Assembly: GCF_015234585.1 (NCBI RefSeq)
Contig: NZ_JADFCM010000002.1
Coordinates: forward strand, 209,399-273,398
Source: Pseudalkalibacillus hwajinpoensis
GTDB lineage: Bacteria; Bacillota; Bacilli; Bacillales; Guptibacillaceae
Length of the DNA: 64,000 nucleotides
Direction of reading: 5' to 3'
Part shown: in pieces, positions 8,150 through 16,380 of the stretch
Numbering within the stretch: position 1 is the first letter of the stretch
Layout of the letters: each line of letters begins with the position of its first letter
The notes under the pieces: generated by a model
Databases searched by the model: none
What the model was told of the DNA's origin: nothing
The model's input: only the letters and a program-made list of their open reading frames with translations
Made by a program: the position numbers and the translations under genes

Positions 8150-9013
8150 ATTCTCCTGATATTGCACTGTTTGCATAGTTCCTTCTTTTGCATTGAAAAA
8201 AGTAATATGCTTTGATATGGTCTGGTTCTCTAAAATCTCAGATAGATAGCAGCCTAATGTTAAAGTAGCCATACGATTCGTCATAATCCTCTGACGGTCA
8301 TGAGAAGCGATATTGCTACATGCTACTTCAGAAGGTGCTATTTCATCTTTGTCTTCCATCATTTCAGGGAATACTTCTCCAACAGGCGGCAACAAAGTTT
8401 TTTCTTCTAACTTCACTCCGCAAACTACTTGGCCATTCCATCCTGTGGCGTTGTAAATATTCTTTTCTTGCTTTGTCCATTCGGACATGGGACGTCGAGG
8501 GAAGTCCTTGGGTACAGAGGAACTGCCATTGCCCGCATCAATTAATATCATTCTATTAACTTCACCAAACAATTGATTCATAATTTGACGTGTATAGTTA
8601 TTATCCACCGCTCCGATAAGGATGGGAAGGATTAATCTATTCGAATACCCTCCGCTCAAATTGTGATAATCAGTAGTAAATAGACTTAATAAGGTGTCTT
8701 TATCTTCTATATATCCCTTCGTATAACTCGCAATTTGTAGATTGTAAGCTGCACGATATCTATTTGCCAAAACAGAAGCTTTGCATTTACCTACGTCCCT
8801 TGGTAAGAAAAGCTGGTTGCTTAAATTCTTCTCTTCTACAACATCTGGGTCAGCAATCAAGTAACTTCCGGTTACATTTGTTGAAGATAGTAATTGTGCT
8901 ATCTGCTGTACAAGAGCTGCTCCTGTGCCTCCCGCTCCCAGCTGTACAATTACTGGGTAGAGGGAGTTATAAGTACGAAGGCCATGATTAAGTAAATCTA
9001 TTGTGTGGCTCAT
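8147..9013 (-). CDS. E1-like ThiF/PRTRC-type adenylyltransferase
   Basis: ThiF/E1 enzymes adenylate the C terminus of a ubiquitin-like protein using ATP. The nucleotide loop GAGGTG is at residues 26-31. The Asp that ends strand 2 and the conserved NL-NQ element follow (DPDVVEEKNLSNQLF). The C-terminal part has Cys-containing segments (VVCGVK, VACSNIASHD) that could form the thioester, as in PRTRC ThiF proteins. No zinc-binding CxxC pair is seen. It is the last gene of a minus-strand operon, with an ATGA overlap with the Ub-like/JAB gene and an E2-like gene further upstream. This supports a complete conjugation-type pathway. Confidence 0.85.
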   Translation of the reverse strand: MSHTIDLLNHGLRTYNSLYPVIVQLGAGGTGAALVQQIAQLLSSTNVTGSYLIADPDVVEEKNLSNQLFLPRDVGKCKASVLANRYRAAYNLQIASYTKGYIEDKDTLLSLFTTDYHNLSGGYSNRLILPILIGAVDNNYTRQIMNQLFGEVNRMILIDAGNGSSSVPKDFPRRPMSEWTKQEKNIYNATGWNGQVVCGVKLEEKTLLPPVGEVFPEMMEDKDEIAPSEVACSNIASHDRQRIMTNRMATLTLGCYLSEILENQTISKHITFFNAKEGTMQTVQYQEN

Positions 9014-9984
9014 TTAACCACCTCCACAACAGTTAAGTCATGCTTTATTTGAGACATAGAAAAAGGATTCTCGAAGATCTTCCAGGCATTTAAAACAATA
9101 TGTTTTTGATTTGTCATATCGAATGTTCTAACTGTTATATCCGGGAAGAACTTTTGTATATTCCCTACGATTGCATAAAGAAGGGGACCTCGTTCACTTT
9201 CATTATCCTGTTGAGAAGGGAAAGGTTGCATTGTGTGATGTGAGTGGATCTCCATCACTTTCACCCAATGATTTTCTATTGCTTTCAAAGCGGATATCTC
9301 TGGTTGCTCTGTGACAACTACCCAAACAGGATTAGCCAGTTGCTTAGGAATATCCAATGAAAACGATCCGTCATTTGGATGAAAGTATACATCACCATGA
9401 ACCTCAATACCCAAGTCATCAGATAACTTCTTTGAAATAGCGATGAATTCCTGCAAAATAGGAAAGGGAATTCTCATAAAAGGAGAAGAGGACCCCGTAG
9501 TATCGGGCTCCTCTAAACAATTTCCCTTCTTCTTTCCTTGAAGGATTATACTCAACATATTCTTTTTTTCGACAAAAACTACCATTGCTCCAGCATCCAT
9601 TACAGGATAGCTCTTCTTCAATCGCTTTTTCACTTCTGATTCATCGATCTTTTTGTAAGAGATTTCGCCAGTATCAGTGTCTTTTCTCTCAAGCCCATTA
9701 GTAATTTCTTCTACTGAAAAATAATCAGTGATAGGAGACTGTTGAGTATAGAAGAATACTTGAGTTTCTAGATTCAAGTTATATTCTTCTTTCTTCGCAG
9801 TCTTAGAAGAAGATGAGCTGTTAGTAGTTGTTGTTTTTCTCGCCTCAGCAAGTTGCTTTTGCGCTTCTTCCGCTTTCTTCTTCCGCTCTTCTTCTTCTCG
9901 TTTCTTCTGCTCTGCATACTCGTCGTGAATATCGAACATAGAGAAGATGTTAGTTTGATCTACAGGATTATTGTTATTGGCCAT
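9010..9984 (-). CDS. Putative ubiquitin-like domain fused to JAB/Mov34 peptidase
   Basis: JAB (JAMM) peptidases remove ubiquitin-like tails. The C-terminal domain has the zinc motif HSHHTMQPFPSQQD (H247, H249, S257, D260), matching HxHx7SxxD. Residues 20-65 are a Lys/Glu then Ser/Thr-rich linker. Residues about 68-155 look like the beta-grasp protein of PRTRC systems (protein C/Prok_Ub). In particular, ESEVKKRLKKSYPVMDAG, VVFVEKKN and a closing GKKKG follow the spacing I remember for that family. The fusion is therefore inferred from pattern, while the JAB domain is clear. The GKKKG end followed by a linker could be a cleavage point. It has an AGGAGG site and is coupled to the E1 gene. Confidence 0.75.
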   Translation of the reverse strand: MANNNNPVDQTNIFSMFDIHDEYAEQKKREEEERKKKAEEAQKQLAEARKTTTTNSSSSSKTAKKEEYNLNLETQVFFYTQQSPITDYFSVEEITNGLERKDTDTGEISYKKIDESEVKKRLKKSYPVMDAGAMVVFVEKKNMLSIILQGKKKGNCLEEPDTTGSSSPFMRIPFPILQEFIAISKKLSDDLGIEVHGDVYFHPNDGSFSLDIPKQLANPVWVVVTEQPEISALKAIENHWVKVMEIHSHHTMQPFPSQQDNESERGPLLYAIVGNIQKFFPDITVRTFDMTNQKHIVLNAWKIFENPFSMSQIKHDLTVVEVVK

Positions 9985-10012
9985 TATAGGTTCCTCCTAA
10001 GGAATCAATTTT

Positions 10013-10684
10013 TTATTTGTCATATCCAATGTGAAAGAAGTCATTAAATGATGCTTTACTGGGAACTAACCAGTCATCATTAAAATCCTTATCTTCCATA
10101 TCTTTTATCAGTTCTTTCATACTCTTTCCCGTTAGCGTCATAGTTCCGTAATCAGTGCCAAATTCAGCTGCTAAAAACAGAAAATGCATTGTTTCTAGGT
10201 GAGTTAAACACTCCACTTTAGGAAATACATTTGTACCCATGCAGATTTCTCCAGAAGAATGATAAACGTTAGGTAAAGGGAAGTAGAATACTTCAGTTTC
10301 ACTTTGAACGCTTTCAGTACCCTTTACACATATCACTTTTACGTTTACGATACGTTCCGATTCGATCCGATAATTAAATATCATTCGCGGTAATCCTACC
10401 ATTACTCTTTTACCTTGAAACTCTATCTGCCATTTTTGCTTAGAAACATCAATAAAGACTTCATGGCGACTATGATTTCTAGTGATGTACTTAAAGCAGT
10501 TTTTGGGCAACAAAGGAGATTCATATGATACTCCAGATTCCATGGATGAAGTAAGTGCTGCGATGAAATCACTAAACCTCAAAGAATAAGAGTCAATTTC
10601 AGCTCCATTCTCATGCTGCTGAACCACTTGTACATGCTCTTGGATACTACGCAACTGATCGGATATCTTTATTAGAAATTCCAT
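10013..10684 (-). CDS. E2-like protein, PRTRC protein B type
   Basis: This is a putative ubiquitin-conjugating-like enzyme. The key segment is FPLPNVYHSSGEICMGTN (C148 in GEICMG). It matches the pattern of prokaryotic E2-like families, in which a Pro-rich turn is followed by a conserved Asn/His and a Cys near a G-x-C-x-G loop. The N-terminal 130 residues form a beta-rich domain with no clear match. Its start, with GGAGG upstream, lies inside the 3' end of the preceding gene (38-base overlap). With the E1 and JAB genes immediately downstream, the natural reading is an E1-E2-Ub-JAB cassette. C148 as the active residue is inference. Confidence 0.7.
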   Translation of the reverse strand: MEFLIKISDQLRSIQEHVQVVQQHENGAEIDSYSLRFSDFIAALTSSMESGVSYESPLLPKNCFKYITRNHSRHEVFIDVSKQKWQIEFQGKRVMVGLPRMIFNYRIESERIVNVKVICVKGTESVQSETEVFYFPLPNVYHSSGEICMGTNVFPKVECLTHLETMHFLFLAAEFGTDYGTMTLTGKSMKELIKDMEDKDFNDDWLVPSKASFNDFFHIGYDK

Positions 10685-11231
10685 TTTCGTCCTCCAATTT
10701 TTTCTTTATCTCCTTAGCTTTTAATAAGCAGTTTACTATCACAAAAGCCATCTCATGTAGATCACCTGGAAAGTAAATAGCAACATAGATCCCTGTATTA
10801 TCCGGGAGAAGTTCATATGATGCTTCCAAGTCTGTAAGGGAGTGGCTCTCAAAACAATCTTTCATTTCTCCTCGATACTTACTTTCTAACACCTCTTTAA
10901 AGACAGAATGATGTAATAGAAAGGTATGCTCGGGCTCATGTTCGCTTATTAGGTCTGGATATTTCTCATCTACACTTTTATTATCTGAATCATAAATAGC
11001 AGATGATTCTTCCTGGTAACCAAATGATTTCACTTCTTCAAAAAGTTGCACACTACAAGTGTGAAAAATATCGAAGTCTGTATAATACTCAAATTGAATG
11101 TCAGTCATAAAAAATTTATTGTCCTTTTTCACATCTACACCAGCATCATGAAAGATCTTCATCATTGCCAGATTAGAAATTGATTTCAAATAGGAATAAT
11201 GTTCTTCCATTCGCATCTCTAAAAAACTCAT
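10647..11231 (-). CDS. Unknown protein of the PRTRC-like operon
   Basis: A 194-residue acidic soluble protein that I cannot assign. The ATG giving MSFLEMRMEEHYSYLK is chosen because AAGGAG lies nine bases upstream; the open frame extends further upstream without a better site. The later part (ELLPDNTGIYVAIYFPGD) looks like strand-forming substrate-binding sequence. It lies between the 115-residue gene and the E2-like gene. It could correspond to PRTRC protein E or F, which are poorly conserved. Confidence 0.65.
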   Translation of the reverse strand: MSFLEMRMEEHYSYLKSISNLAMMKIFHDAGVDVKKDNKFFMTDIQFEYYTDFDIFHTCSVQLFEEVKSFGYQEESSAIYDSDNKSVDEKYPDLISEHEPEHTFLLHHSVFKEVLESKYRGEMKDCFESHSLTDLEASYELLPDNTGIYVAIYFPGDLHEMAFVIVNCLLKAKEIKKKLEDENGISNKDIRSVA

Positions 11232-11250
11232 TGTAAACCGCTCCTTATTA

Positions 11251-11598
11251 TTAAATAAAAATCTCATCGTCTTCCTGCGTATACAACCGTCCTTTAACAT
11301 TGTGTAGGTTGAATATGAGTGTTTCGATATCGTTATAAACCATAAAGGCATTCCCTGGATCGCAAACGAAGACTTCACCACCATCATCGTCACAATATCC
11401 TTCTATGTTAGCCATTTCATCCAAGGCTGAAATTACGTCCTCGTATGTGAAAGAATCAAAGTCAACACTGGAAACACTAGCATGGTTCCAGATCTCTTTT
11501 ATAACGACAGCAGTTCCTGGCCTCCGTTTCGACCTAAATTGCTCGGTTAAATCGGCTTTTTTTATTTCTTCCAGAAACTTATCCGTGTTAAATTTCAT
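11251..11598 (-). CDS. Small unknown acidic protein of the PRTRC-like operon
   Basis: A 115-residue protein with a strong GGGAGAGG site. The first 50 residues are basic and helical (LTEQFRSKRRPGTAVVIKEI); the last 50 are acidic (IEGYCDDDGGEVFVCD). There are no membrane segments. It does not show the GG- or GKKKG-type end expected of a free ubiquitin-like protein, so it is unlikely to be the modifier itself. It lies between dnaN and the E2-like gene and has a small terminator in its leader. Confidence 0.65.
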   Translation of the reverse strand: MKFNTDKFLEEIKKADLTEQFRSKRRPGTAVVIKEIWNHASVSSVDFDSFTYEDVISALDEMANIEGYCDDDGGEVFVCDPGNAFMVYNDIETLIFNLHNVKGRLYTQEDDEIFI

Positions 11599-11616
11599 AT
11601 TTTACCTCTCCCTTAA

Positions 11617-11640
11617 AGAAAAGAGGGGAGTATCCCCTCG
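11617..11640 (-). terminator. Terminator hairpin between dnaN and the 115-residue gene
   Basis: Read leftward, GAGGGG-atact-CCCCTC then TTTTCTTT. It lies just before the ribosome binding site of the downstream gene, so it probably attenuates rather than fully ends the operon. Confidence 0.75.
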
Positions 11641-11643
11641 TGA

Positions 11644-12768
11644 TTAGTAAGTTCTTACTGGCAGAATGAGTTGAACTTCATCTACATCTGATTTTTCGGT
11701 TGGTTTCAACAGAAACGGTTTCATATCTCCTTGAAAAAGGAAAGAGACTTCATCACAATCAAAAGCTCGCAATGCTTCAATTAGAAACTTTGCTGAGAAG
11801 TTTATCGTGAACTCATCCTCACCTTCAAGCTGGTTATAAATCGTTTCCACACGTCCCTTACCCGTTTGAGCTTGGTGTGAAGAAAGAGCGGCGACACCGT
11901 TAACGTGAAGCTTAACAACCCCACCTTTACCGTTATCAGCCACATTCGCAATTTCTTTCACATGCTCAATTGAGTCTAAAAACTCTTTTCTAGCGATTCT
12001 CATATCCGCTTTGTAACCCTGGGGAATCAATCTACTCGTATCCGGATAATTCCCATCAAGTAAGCGCGAAAGAAACTTGGTCTGGCCATTCTTAAGTAGT
12101 ATCATTTGTTCATCAGCAATAAGCTCTACATCCAGTTTAGAATCGAAAATTTTAATGCAATTTTCTAGCGCTTTAGCCGGAACAACTATATTAAATTCCT
12201 TCTTGCTTTCTTTCTGATACGATAATTTTCCTAGCCTATGGCTGTCCGTACTGACTAACTCAATACAATCAGATTTAATATTGATTGAGACACCAGTAAG
12301 AACAGGTCTAGTTTCGACTTTACTAGTCGCAAAAGCTGTCTTTTTTACAAAGCTTGAAAATCGCTCACCCGACAACACAAGGTGAGGTTGTTTTTCATCC
12401 ATTTCTGGAAACTTTGGATACTCTTCAGGATCAAGACAATTAAGCTCAAATTCGCTTTTACCTGAAGTAATCGTTGTTTGGAATCCTTCTAATGAGAAAG
12501 TAATCTGTTTTCGAGAACGTTTTAGAATATCTAAAAGTTGTCTAGGAATTACCGTTTTACCAGTATCAATTACTGAAACAGATTGACCGTCCACAGGAAT
12601 AGAGTGAACAATCGTTTCGTCTGCATCAGAACCAGTTAAACGGATTTCATCAACATCTACTTCGAATAGAACCCCTTGTAAAATAGGGAGAGAAGCTTTA
12701 GCTGAGACAACTTTACACACCTTATTAAGTCCTTCTACAATCAGATCACGGTTAATTTCAAATTTCAT
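11644..12768 (-). CDS. dnaN: DNA polymerase III sliding clamp (plasmid-borne beta subunit)
   Basis: The clamp encircles DNA and tethers polymerases and repair proteins. The 374 residues cover the three clamp domains. They start MKFEINRDLIVEGLNKV and end LPVRTY, the conserved C terminus of bacterial DnaN. NADNGKGG-like and DGNYPDTSRLIP segments are also typical. Length is normal. Since a host chromosome must have its own dnaN, this is an extra copy, grouped with a Rad52-like protein and a ubiquitin-like pathway. It may recruit polymerase for plasmid replication or recombination, or replace the host clamp. An AGGAGG site and a leader terminator precede it. Confidence 0.95.
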   Translation of the reverse strand: MKFEINRDLIVEGLNKVCKVVSAKASLPILQGVLFEVDVDEIRLTGSDADETIVHSIPVDGQSVSVIDTGKTVIPRQLLDILKRSRKQITFSLEGFQTTITSGKSEFELNCLDPEEYPKFPEMDEKQPHLVLSGERFSSFVKKTAFATSKVETRPVLTGVSINIKSDCIELVSTDSHRLGKLSYQKESKKEFNIVVPAKALENCIKIFDSKLDVELIADEQMILLKNGQTKFLSRLLDGNYPDTSRLIPQGYKADMRIARKEFLDSIEHVKEIANVADNGKGGVVKLHVNGVAALSSHQAQTGKGRVETIYNQLEGEDEFTINFSAKFLIEALRAFDCDEVSFLFQGDMKPFLLKPTEKSDVDEVQLILPVRTY

Positions 12769-12797
12769 TTTTAATTCCTCCTAAAGGTTTAGTTAAA

Positions 12798-12843
12798 ATA
12801 AAAAGCACAAAGAGAGCATGTTTAATCGCTCTTTTGTGCTTTA
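12798..12843 (-). terminator. Terminator in the dnaN leader
   Basis: Read leftward, AAAGCACAAAAGAGCG pairs with GCTCTCTTTGTGCTTTTT across a loop of about nine bases. It lies between the Rad52-like gene and dnaN, only 30 bases before the dnaN start. Confidence 0.8.
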
Positions 12844-12850
12844 TCCCAAG

Positions 12851-13822
12851 TTAAGCAGTCTGTCCGGATTGGTAGTCTGCTTTTATTTTGTTTAATACGG
12901 TCCCCACATCGTTTTTATTAATATTAAAAAAGAGGTGGAAGATGCCGCTATAATGATCTCTGTGTCCTAATTGATTGACATAGTTAAGGACTGTTTCTTT
13001 ATCACAATGGTGTTCCAGACCAATTTGAATCAAATCATAAACCGGCCTCAAAGCATCATAATAGTTTTTCATTTCACTAAAGGCAGCCTTTCGAATCTCT
13101 TGAGGTAATCTAATTTGATGATTAGGATTAGCCTTGTTGAAGATCCGCACCATAAAATCAGGTTGACTGTTCAAGTCAAGTTGTGGCTCCATCTGATTGA
13201 GGTAATTGATCATCTGTCTCAATTGATTATTGCTTACGTCCTGGTTACTCCTGTCCTCTGGTACATTCGTAGTTTGATTTGATGCTGATTGCTTATCATC
13301 TTGTCCCTTAACGTCTACTTCAGGCAATGCCCATTTTGGAAGACGTGGAGGAGCGAAATAACCTTTAATTTGAGGAGTATTTCCCTTCGCCTTTTGAAAA
13401 ACATAAATCGCATCTGGAGTAGGCTTGTTCTTTTTTATTTCAACAAACTCTTCGGAAAGATCGTAAATATATCGACCAATTCCCCACTCCACTGCAGCTC
13501 GTTTCATTGCACTTGAAACGCCGCCCTTAGTTGGTTCGATATTGGTTATATCAGCACCATCCCATTTGATACGAGATTTTGTATCTGAATAATGAATTCG
13601 TATGCCACAAATTACTCCATTAAGAAGTGGTTTAAATTCATTCTCCCAATTTTCCGGTCCAACAACATCGTCCAGGCGGTTCATAATAGCCCTGTTTTGC
13701 AAATAGGCAACTACAATCGCTTTAGGTACCTTATCTTGAATAAAAGTCCTAGAGACACGCCATTCAATGTCCTCAGCAGGAAAAGGAGCAGCTAACCTTT
13801 CTTTGATCACGTTTGCTTCCAT
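12851..13822 (-). CDS. Rad52/Rad22-family single-strand annealing protein
   Basis: This protein is predicted to anneal complementary single strands during recombination. The N-terminal 150 residues match the Rad52/22 domain: a FPAEDIEWRVSRT start, LQNRAIMNRLDDVVGPENW, and GGVSSAMKRAAVEWGIGRYIY, which is diagnostic. The rest is a Gln/Asn-rich linker and a helical tail that may bind partners such as the clamp. The ATG giving MEANVIKERL is preferred because GGTGG is close by; an in-frame ATG 15 bases upstream is possible. It is the first gene of the operon with dnaN and the E1/E2/JAB genes and follows a structured leader. Confidence 0.9.
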   Translation of the reverse strand: MEANVIKERLAAPFPAEDIEWRVSRTFIQDKVPKAIVVAYLQNRAIMNRLDDVVGPENWENEFKPLLNGVICGIRIHYSDTKSRIKWDGADITNIEPTKGGVSSAMKRAAVEWGIGRYIYDLSEEFVEIKKNKPTPDAIYVFQKAKGNTPQIKGYFAPPRLPKWALPEVDVKGQDDKQSASNQTTNVPEDRSNQDVSNNQLRQMINYLNQMEPQLDLNSQPDFMVRIFNKANPNHQIRLPQEIRKAAFSEMKNYYDALRPVYDLIQIGLEHHCDKETVLNYVNQLGHRDHYSGIFHLFFNINKNDVGTVLNKIKADYQSGQTA

Positions 13823-13893
13823 ACAATTTCCACCCATTTAGAAAACACCCTTCTTAAAGTTTTTTTTATCCATCCATCAAAGTTTTTGACACG

Positions 13894-13975
13894 CAAAAAG
13901 GCCTTTGAAGTATCATGATTAAACCTTTCTACGCAGAAATGCGTAAAAAAGTACCATAATGCCTCAAAGGCCTCT
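13894..13975 (-). terminator. Structured leader terminator before the Rad52-like gene
   Basis: Read leftward, AGGCCTTTGA pairs with TCAAAGGCCT about 55 bases later, with a small inner hairpin ACGCA-tttc-TGCGT, then TTTTTGCGTGTCAAAAA. The last 17 bases recur exactly in the leader of the DUF4258 gene (16376-16392) on the other strand. Confidence 0.7.
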
Positions 13976-14379
13976 AATTGTTTGGTTATAATCCCGCGAA
14001 CTCAAATAGAGTTGCTCAAAAACTAAAATGTAAATGAATATATTGTAAGTATATATGATGTTTTGAAAATTCTCAATGCAATATAAATTAGTTTATAGAT
14101 AACTAATTATCTAAACCACAGCATTCAATAAGTCGTCATATCTACTTAATGAATTTTCTAAAGCAATTAGAAAGACATCCACTTTACATGAAATCACAGG
14201 CTCTGAAACTTATTTCTTGGTTATTAACAAGGATCATGTAGAGGAATATTTTAAGAATGGTGAAGGTAGAGCAATCTAGTTTTATAGATTATTTGTATTT
14301 ACAATACCTTTGTTGTGTAAGAAGGTGTGTTATAATTTTGAAAGAATAACTATTAAGTATAAATTAAATACACATAGCG
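13976..14379. other. Intergenic region with divergent leaders and one doubtful 43-codon frame
   Basis: No ordinary gene is visible. An open frame at 14148-14279 (+) encodes MNFLKAIRKTSTLHEITG and onward for 43 residues. It reads like protein but has no ribosome binding site, so it may be a remnant. An extended -10 TGTTATAAT (hexamer 14331-14336) with a weak TTGTTG-like -35 probably starts the rightward XRE transcript. Confidence 0.4.
14331..14336 (+). promoter_or_regulatory. Extended -10 promoter element for the XRE/ATPase operon
   Basis: TATAAT preceded by TGT forms an extended -10 box. The -35 is weak (TTGTTG at a 15-base spacer). The predicted transcript would enter the leader terminator about 45 bases later. 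Confidence 0.5.
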
Positions 14380-14426
14380 AAGACCGCTAAATACCACAAG
14401 TCGTGGGTATTTAGCGGTCTTTTTTG
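14380..14426 (+). terminator. Leader terminator before the XRE gene
   Basis: AGACCGCTAAATACC pairs with GGGTATTTAGCGGTCT over a nine-base loop, then TTTTTT. It lies 45-90 bases downstream of the predicted promoter and about 28 bases before the start codon, so it would block the operon unless antiterminated. Confidence 0.85.
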
Positions 14427-14453
14427 TTTATTTGTAGAAAGGATTGGACCTTC

Positions 14454-14699
14454 ATGATTGATAAATTTGAAGAAATTAAAATAGTAGAAAGCGATGTAGA
14501 ACGACTAATAATATTAAGAAAACGCTTGGGGAAAAGCCAATATCAATTTTCTAAAGATATAGGGGTTTCCTCAAGTTACTTAGGACAAATTGAAAACTAT
14601 AAATATCCTTTCACACTAAATTTGAAACAAAAAATCAATAAATTTTTGAGACAGGAGAGGGCGGTTGATGAACGAGATTTATTTAGCAGCTTCAAATAG
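14454..14699 (+). CDS. XRE-family HTH regulator
   Basis: An 81-residue protein that is almost only a Cro/CI-type helix-turn-helix: IILRKRLGKSQYQFSKDIGV followed by SSSYLGQIENYKYPFTLNLK. It starts at the ATG after AAAGGA, downstream of the leader terminator. It overlaps the ATPase gene by 32 bases, so the two are co-translated. Likely it represses the conjugation or replication operons, as small XRE proteins do on other Gram-positive conjugative plasmids; that is inference. Confidence 0.85.
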   Translation: MIDKFEEIKIVESDVERLIILRKRLGKSQYQFSKDIGVSSSYLGQIENYKYPFTLNLKQKINKFLRQERAVDERDLFSSFK

Positions 14700-16191
14700 A
14701 ACGGAGATAAATCTTCTAGCTAAAGCCATCTACAATAGATCAAAGGATGCAAAAGTCACTGAAGTCGCTACGGAAGACTTTCAAAGGGTTCTTTATGGTG
14801 AATATCAATTACTAGTGATATCCCCTGAATATTTAAAGGATCCTTCTTCGATGGACTTTGATAAGTTAGTAGGGAAACAGATTTGCTACTGGCACTCAGA
14901 TTATATACCTCAAATTGTTAATGAAAAGTTATATGTTTTCCCCGATGTGAAAGCAGCTTATCAGTGGATCTATCAAGGGGAAGCATATAACGATTCTATT
15001 GCATTTACACATACTACAAACAACGAAATACTTAAAAAAGGAGAAAAGAAATCATCCGCTCCAGCCCCAAGGAAAAAAGATGATGTTAAAAACGATGAGG
15101 AACCAACCAAAAAGGATAATAAAGTTGAAATAAAGAAAAGTAAGTCGGAACAAGAATCAGCTTCTTCAGTAGAAGAGGATGCTAATGAATTTAAACCAGT
15201 TTCAGTAAGCGATCCCTATCCCGCATTAGATAATGAGATAAAGGAACGAATCAAAAGTGAAATTCCAGATAACGTGGAAGAGGAATTTGAAGATAAAGAT
15301 ATAACCGAAGAACATCATTCATCTCCACAAACTGATGTTCACTATGAGCACGATCCTTTTTCTGAGAGAGCAGTAAAAATTCGAAAAGAAGCTTTTTCAC
15401 ATGCCAATTGGGATAGGAATAAAACGATCGGAATATGGTCACCTCTTCATCGAGTCGGCGTCACTACACTTATTTTCACGATAGCTTTGCATTTCGGTAA
15501 ACTCAAGGTTCCCACTGCAGCTGTTGAAGGACTTACAAATAACCAACTATTTAAAACCTTGTTAAGTCAGTATTGTAATGTACCAGAAGGGTGGACTTCA
15601 TTTTTATCTGCCTTGCAAGATGAGAAAGCTGAAGCTCACAAAGTAGAATGGACATACAATAACGTTCATTGGTTACCAATCGGGGATAGAGATATTGATA
15701 AGCATGAGTGGAGTAAAGAGCATATTAAGCATTATCTCCGTAGTGTTAAATACTATGATGTAGTATTTGTAGATTTACCTACAGGAAAAATGGCGCAACA
15801 TACATTAGATACACTTGAACATCTGGACGAACTGTTCATTTTAATCGACGGTTCCTATCAACAAGTATTAGCATGGAAAACTTATATTCAGTCAGTCATA
15901 AAAGAGTACAACATTCCAGTTAATCTTATTTTCATAAAAAAGTACTCTTTCAGTAAACCCCAAAAAATAGCAGAAAAACTGGAACTCCCGCTTCTAACAG
16001 TTTTTCCAGATCTATCAGAAGCTATTTATCGAAATTACCACGAGAAAATACCGCTGATTGACCAAAGCGACTCCTACCGCTTATTAGAGAAGCCTCTTAC
16101 TACTATTACTGAGCATATCCTGGGTGAAGAGTATACGTTTAATCAAAAAGTTCCCATTCTCAAAAGGCTCAAATGGTTTCTCAATTCGTAA
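14668..16191 (+). CDS. MinD/TadZ-like ATPase with degenerate P-loop
   Basis: A 507-residue protein in three parts. Residues 1-105 resemble a pseudo-receiver domain (EIYLAASNRTEINLLAKAIY). Residues about 120-240 are a Lys/Glu-rich disordered linker. Residues 250-500 are a SIMIBI-class ATPase. The Walker A reads SPLHRVGVTT where GGKGGVGKTT is expected, so the signature Lys residues are absent; the Walker B-like VVFVDLPTG is kept. TadZ/CpaE proteins share this architecture and often lack the deviant-Walker Lys, and they place secretion or pilus machines. A role in localising the plasmid or its type IV secretion apparatus is plausible. The ATG follows GGAGAGG. Confidence 0.75.
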   Translation: MNEIYLAASNRTEINLLAKAIYNRSKDAKVTEVATEDFQRVLYGEYQLLVISPEYLKDPSSMDFDKLVGKQICYWHSDYIPQIVNEKLYVFPDVKAAYQWIYQGEAYNDSIAFTHTTNNEILKKGEKKSSAPAPRKKDDVKNDEEPTKKDNKVEIKKSKSEQESASSVEEDANEFKPVSVSDPYPALDNEIKERIKSEIPDNVEEEFEDKDITEEHHSSPQTDVHYEHDPFSERAVKIRKEAFSHANWDRNKTIGIWSPLHRVGVTTLIFTIALHFGKLKVPTAAVEGLTNNQLFKTLLSQYCNVPEGWTSFLSALQDEKAEAHKVEWTYNNVHWLPIGDRDIDKHEWSKEHIKHYLRSVKYYDVVFVDLPTGKMAQHTLDTLEHLDELFILIDGSYQQVLAWKTYIQSVIKEYNIPVNLIFIKKYSFSKPQKIAEKLELPLLTVFPDLSEAIYRNYHEKIPLIDQSDSYRLLEKPLTTITEHILGEEYTFNQKVPILKRLKWFLNS

Positions 16192-16296
16192 CGTTCTTGA
16201 TTCTTTCGATTCCATAGGATATAGTTTAATCATTCAGATTTTACTTTGACTTTTATGGCTACCCTCTTTGGGTTAGCGGGAATGAATGAATCAATA

Positions 16297-16380
16297 AGCG
16301 GTCCTTGGATCGGTAGTAGTGTTCCACACTATTTCTTTTAGTGTGCACACGTCACAAACTACCTCCAAGACCGCTTTTTT
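16297..16380 (+). terminator. Long structured leader terminator before the DUF4258 gene
   Basis: An outer stem AGCGGTC..GACCGCT, a second stem GGTAGT/ACTACC and an inner hairpin CACACTA/TAGTGTG, then TTTTTT. The sequence right after it is shared with the Rad52 leader. The ribosome binding site follows within 14 bases. Confidence 0.8.
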
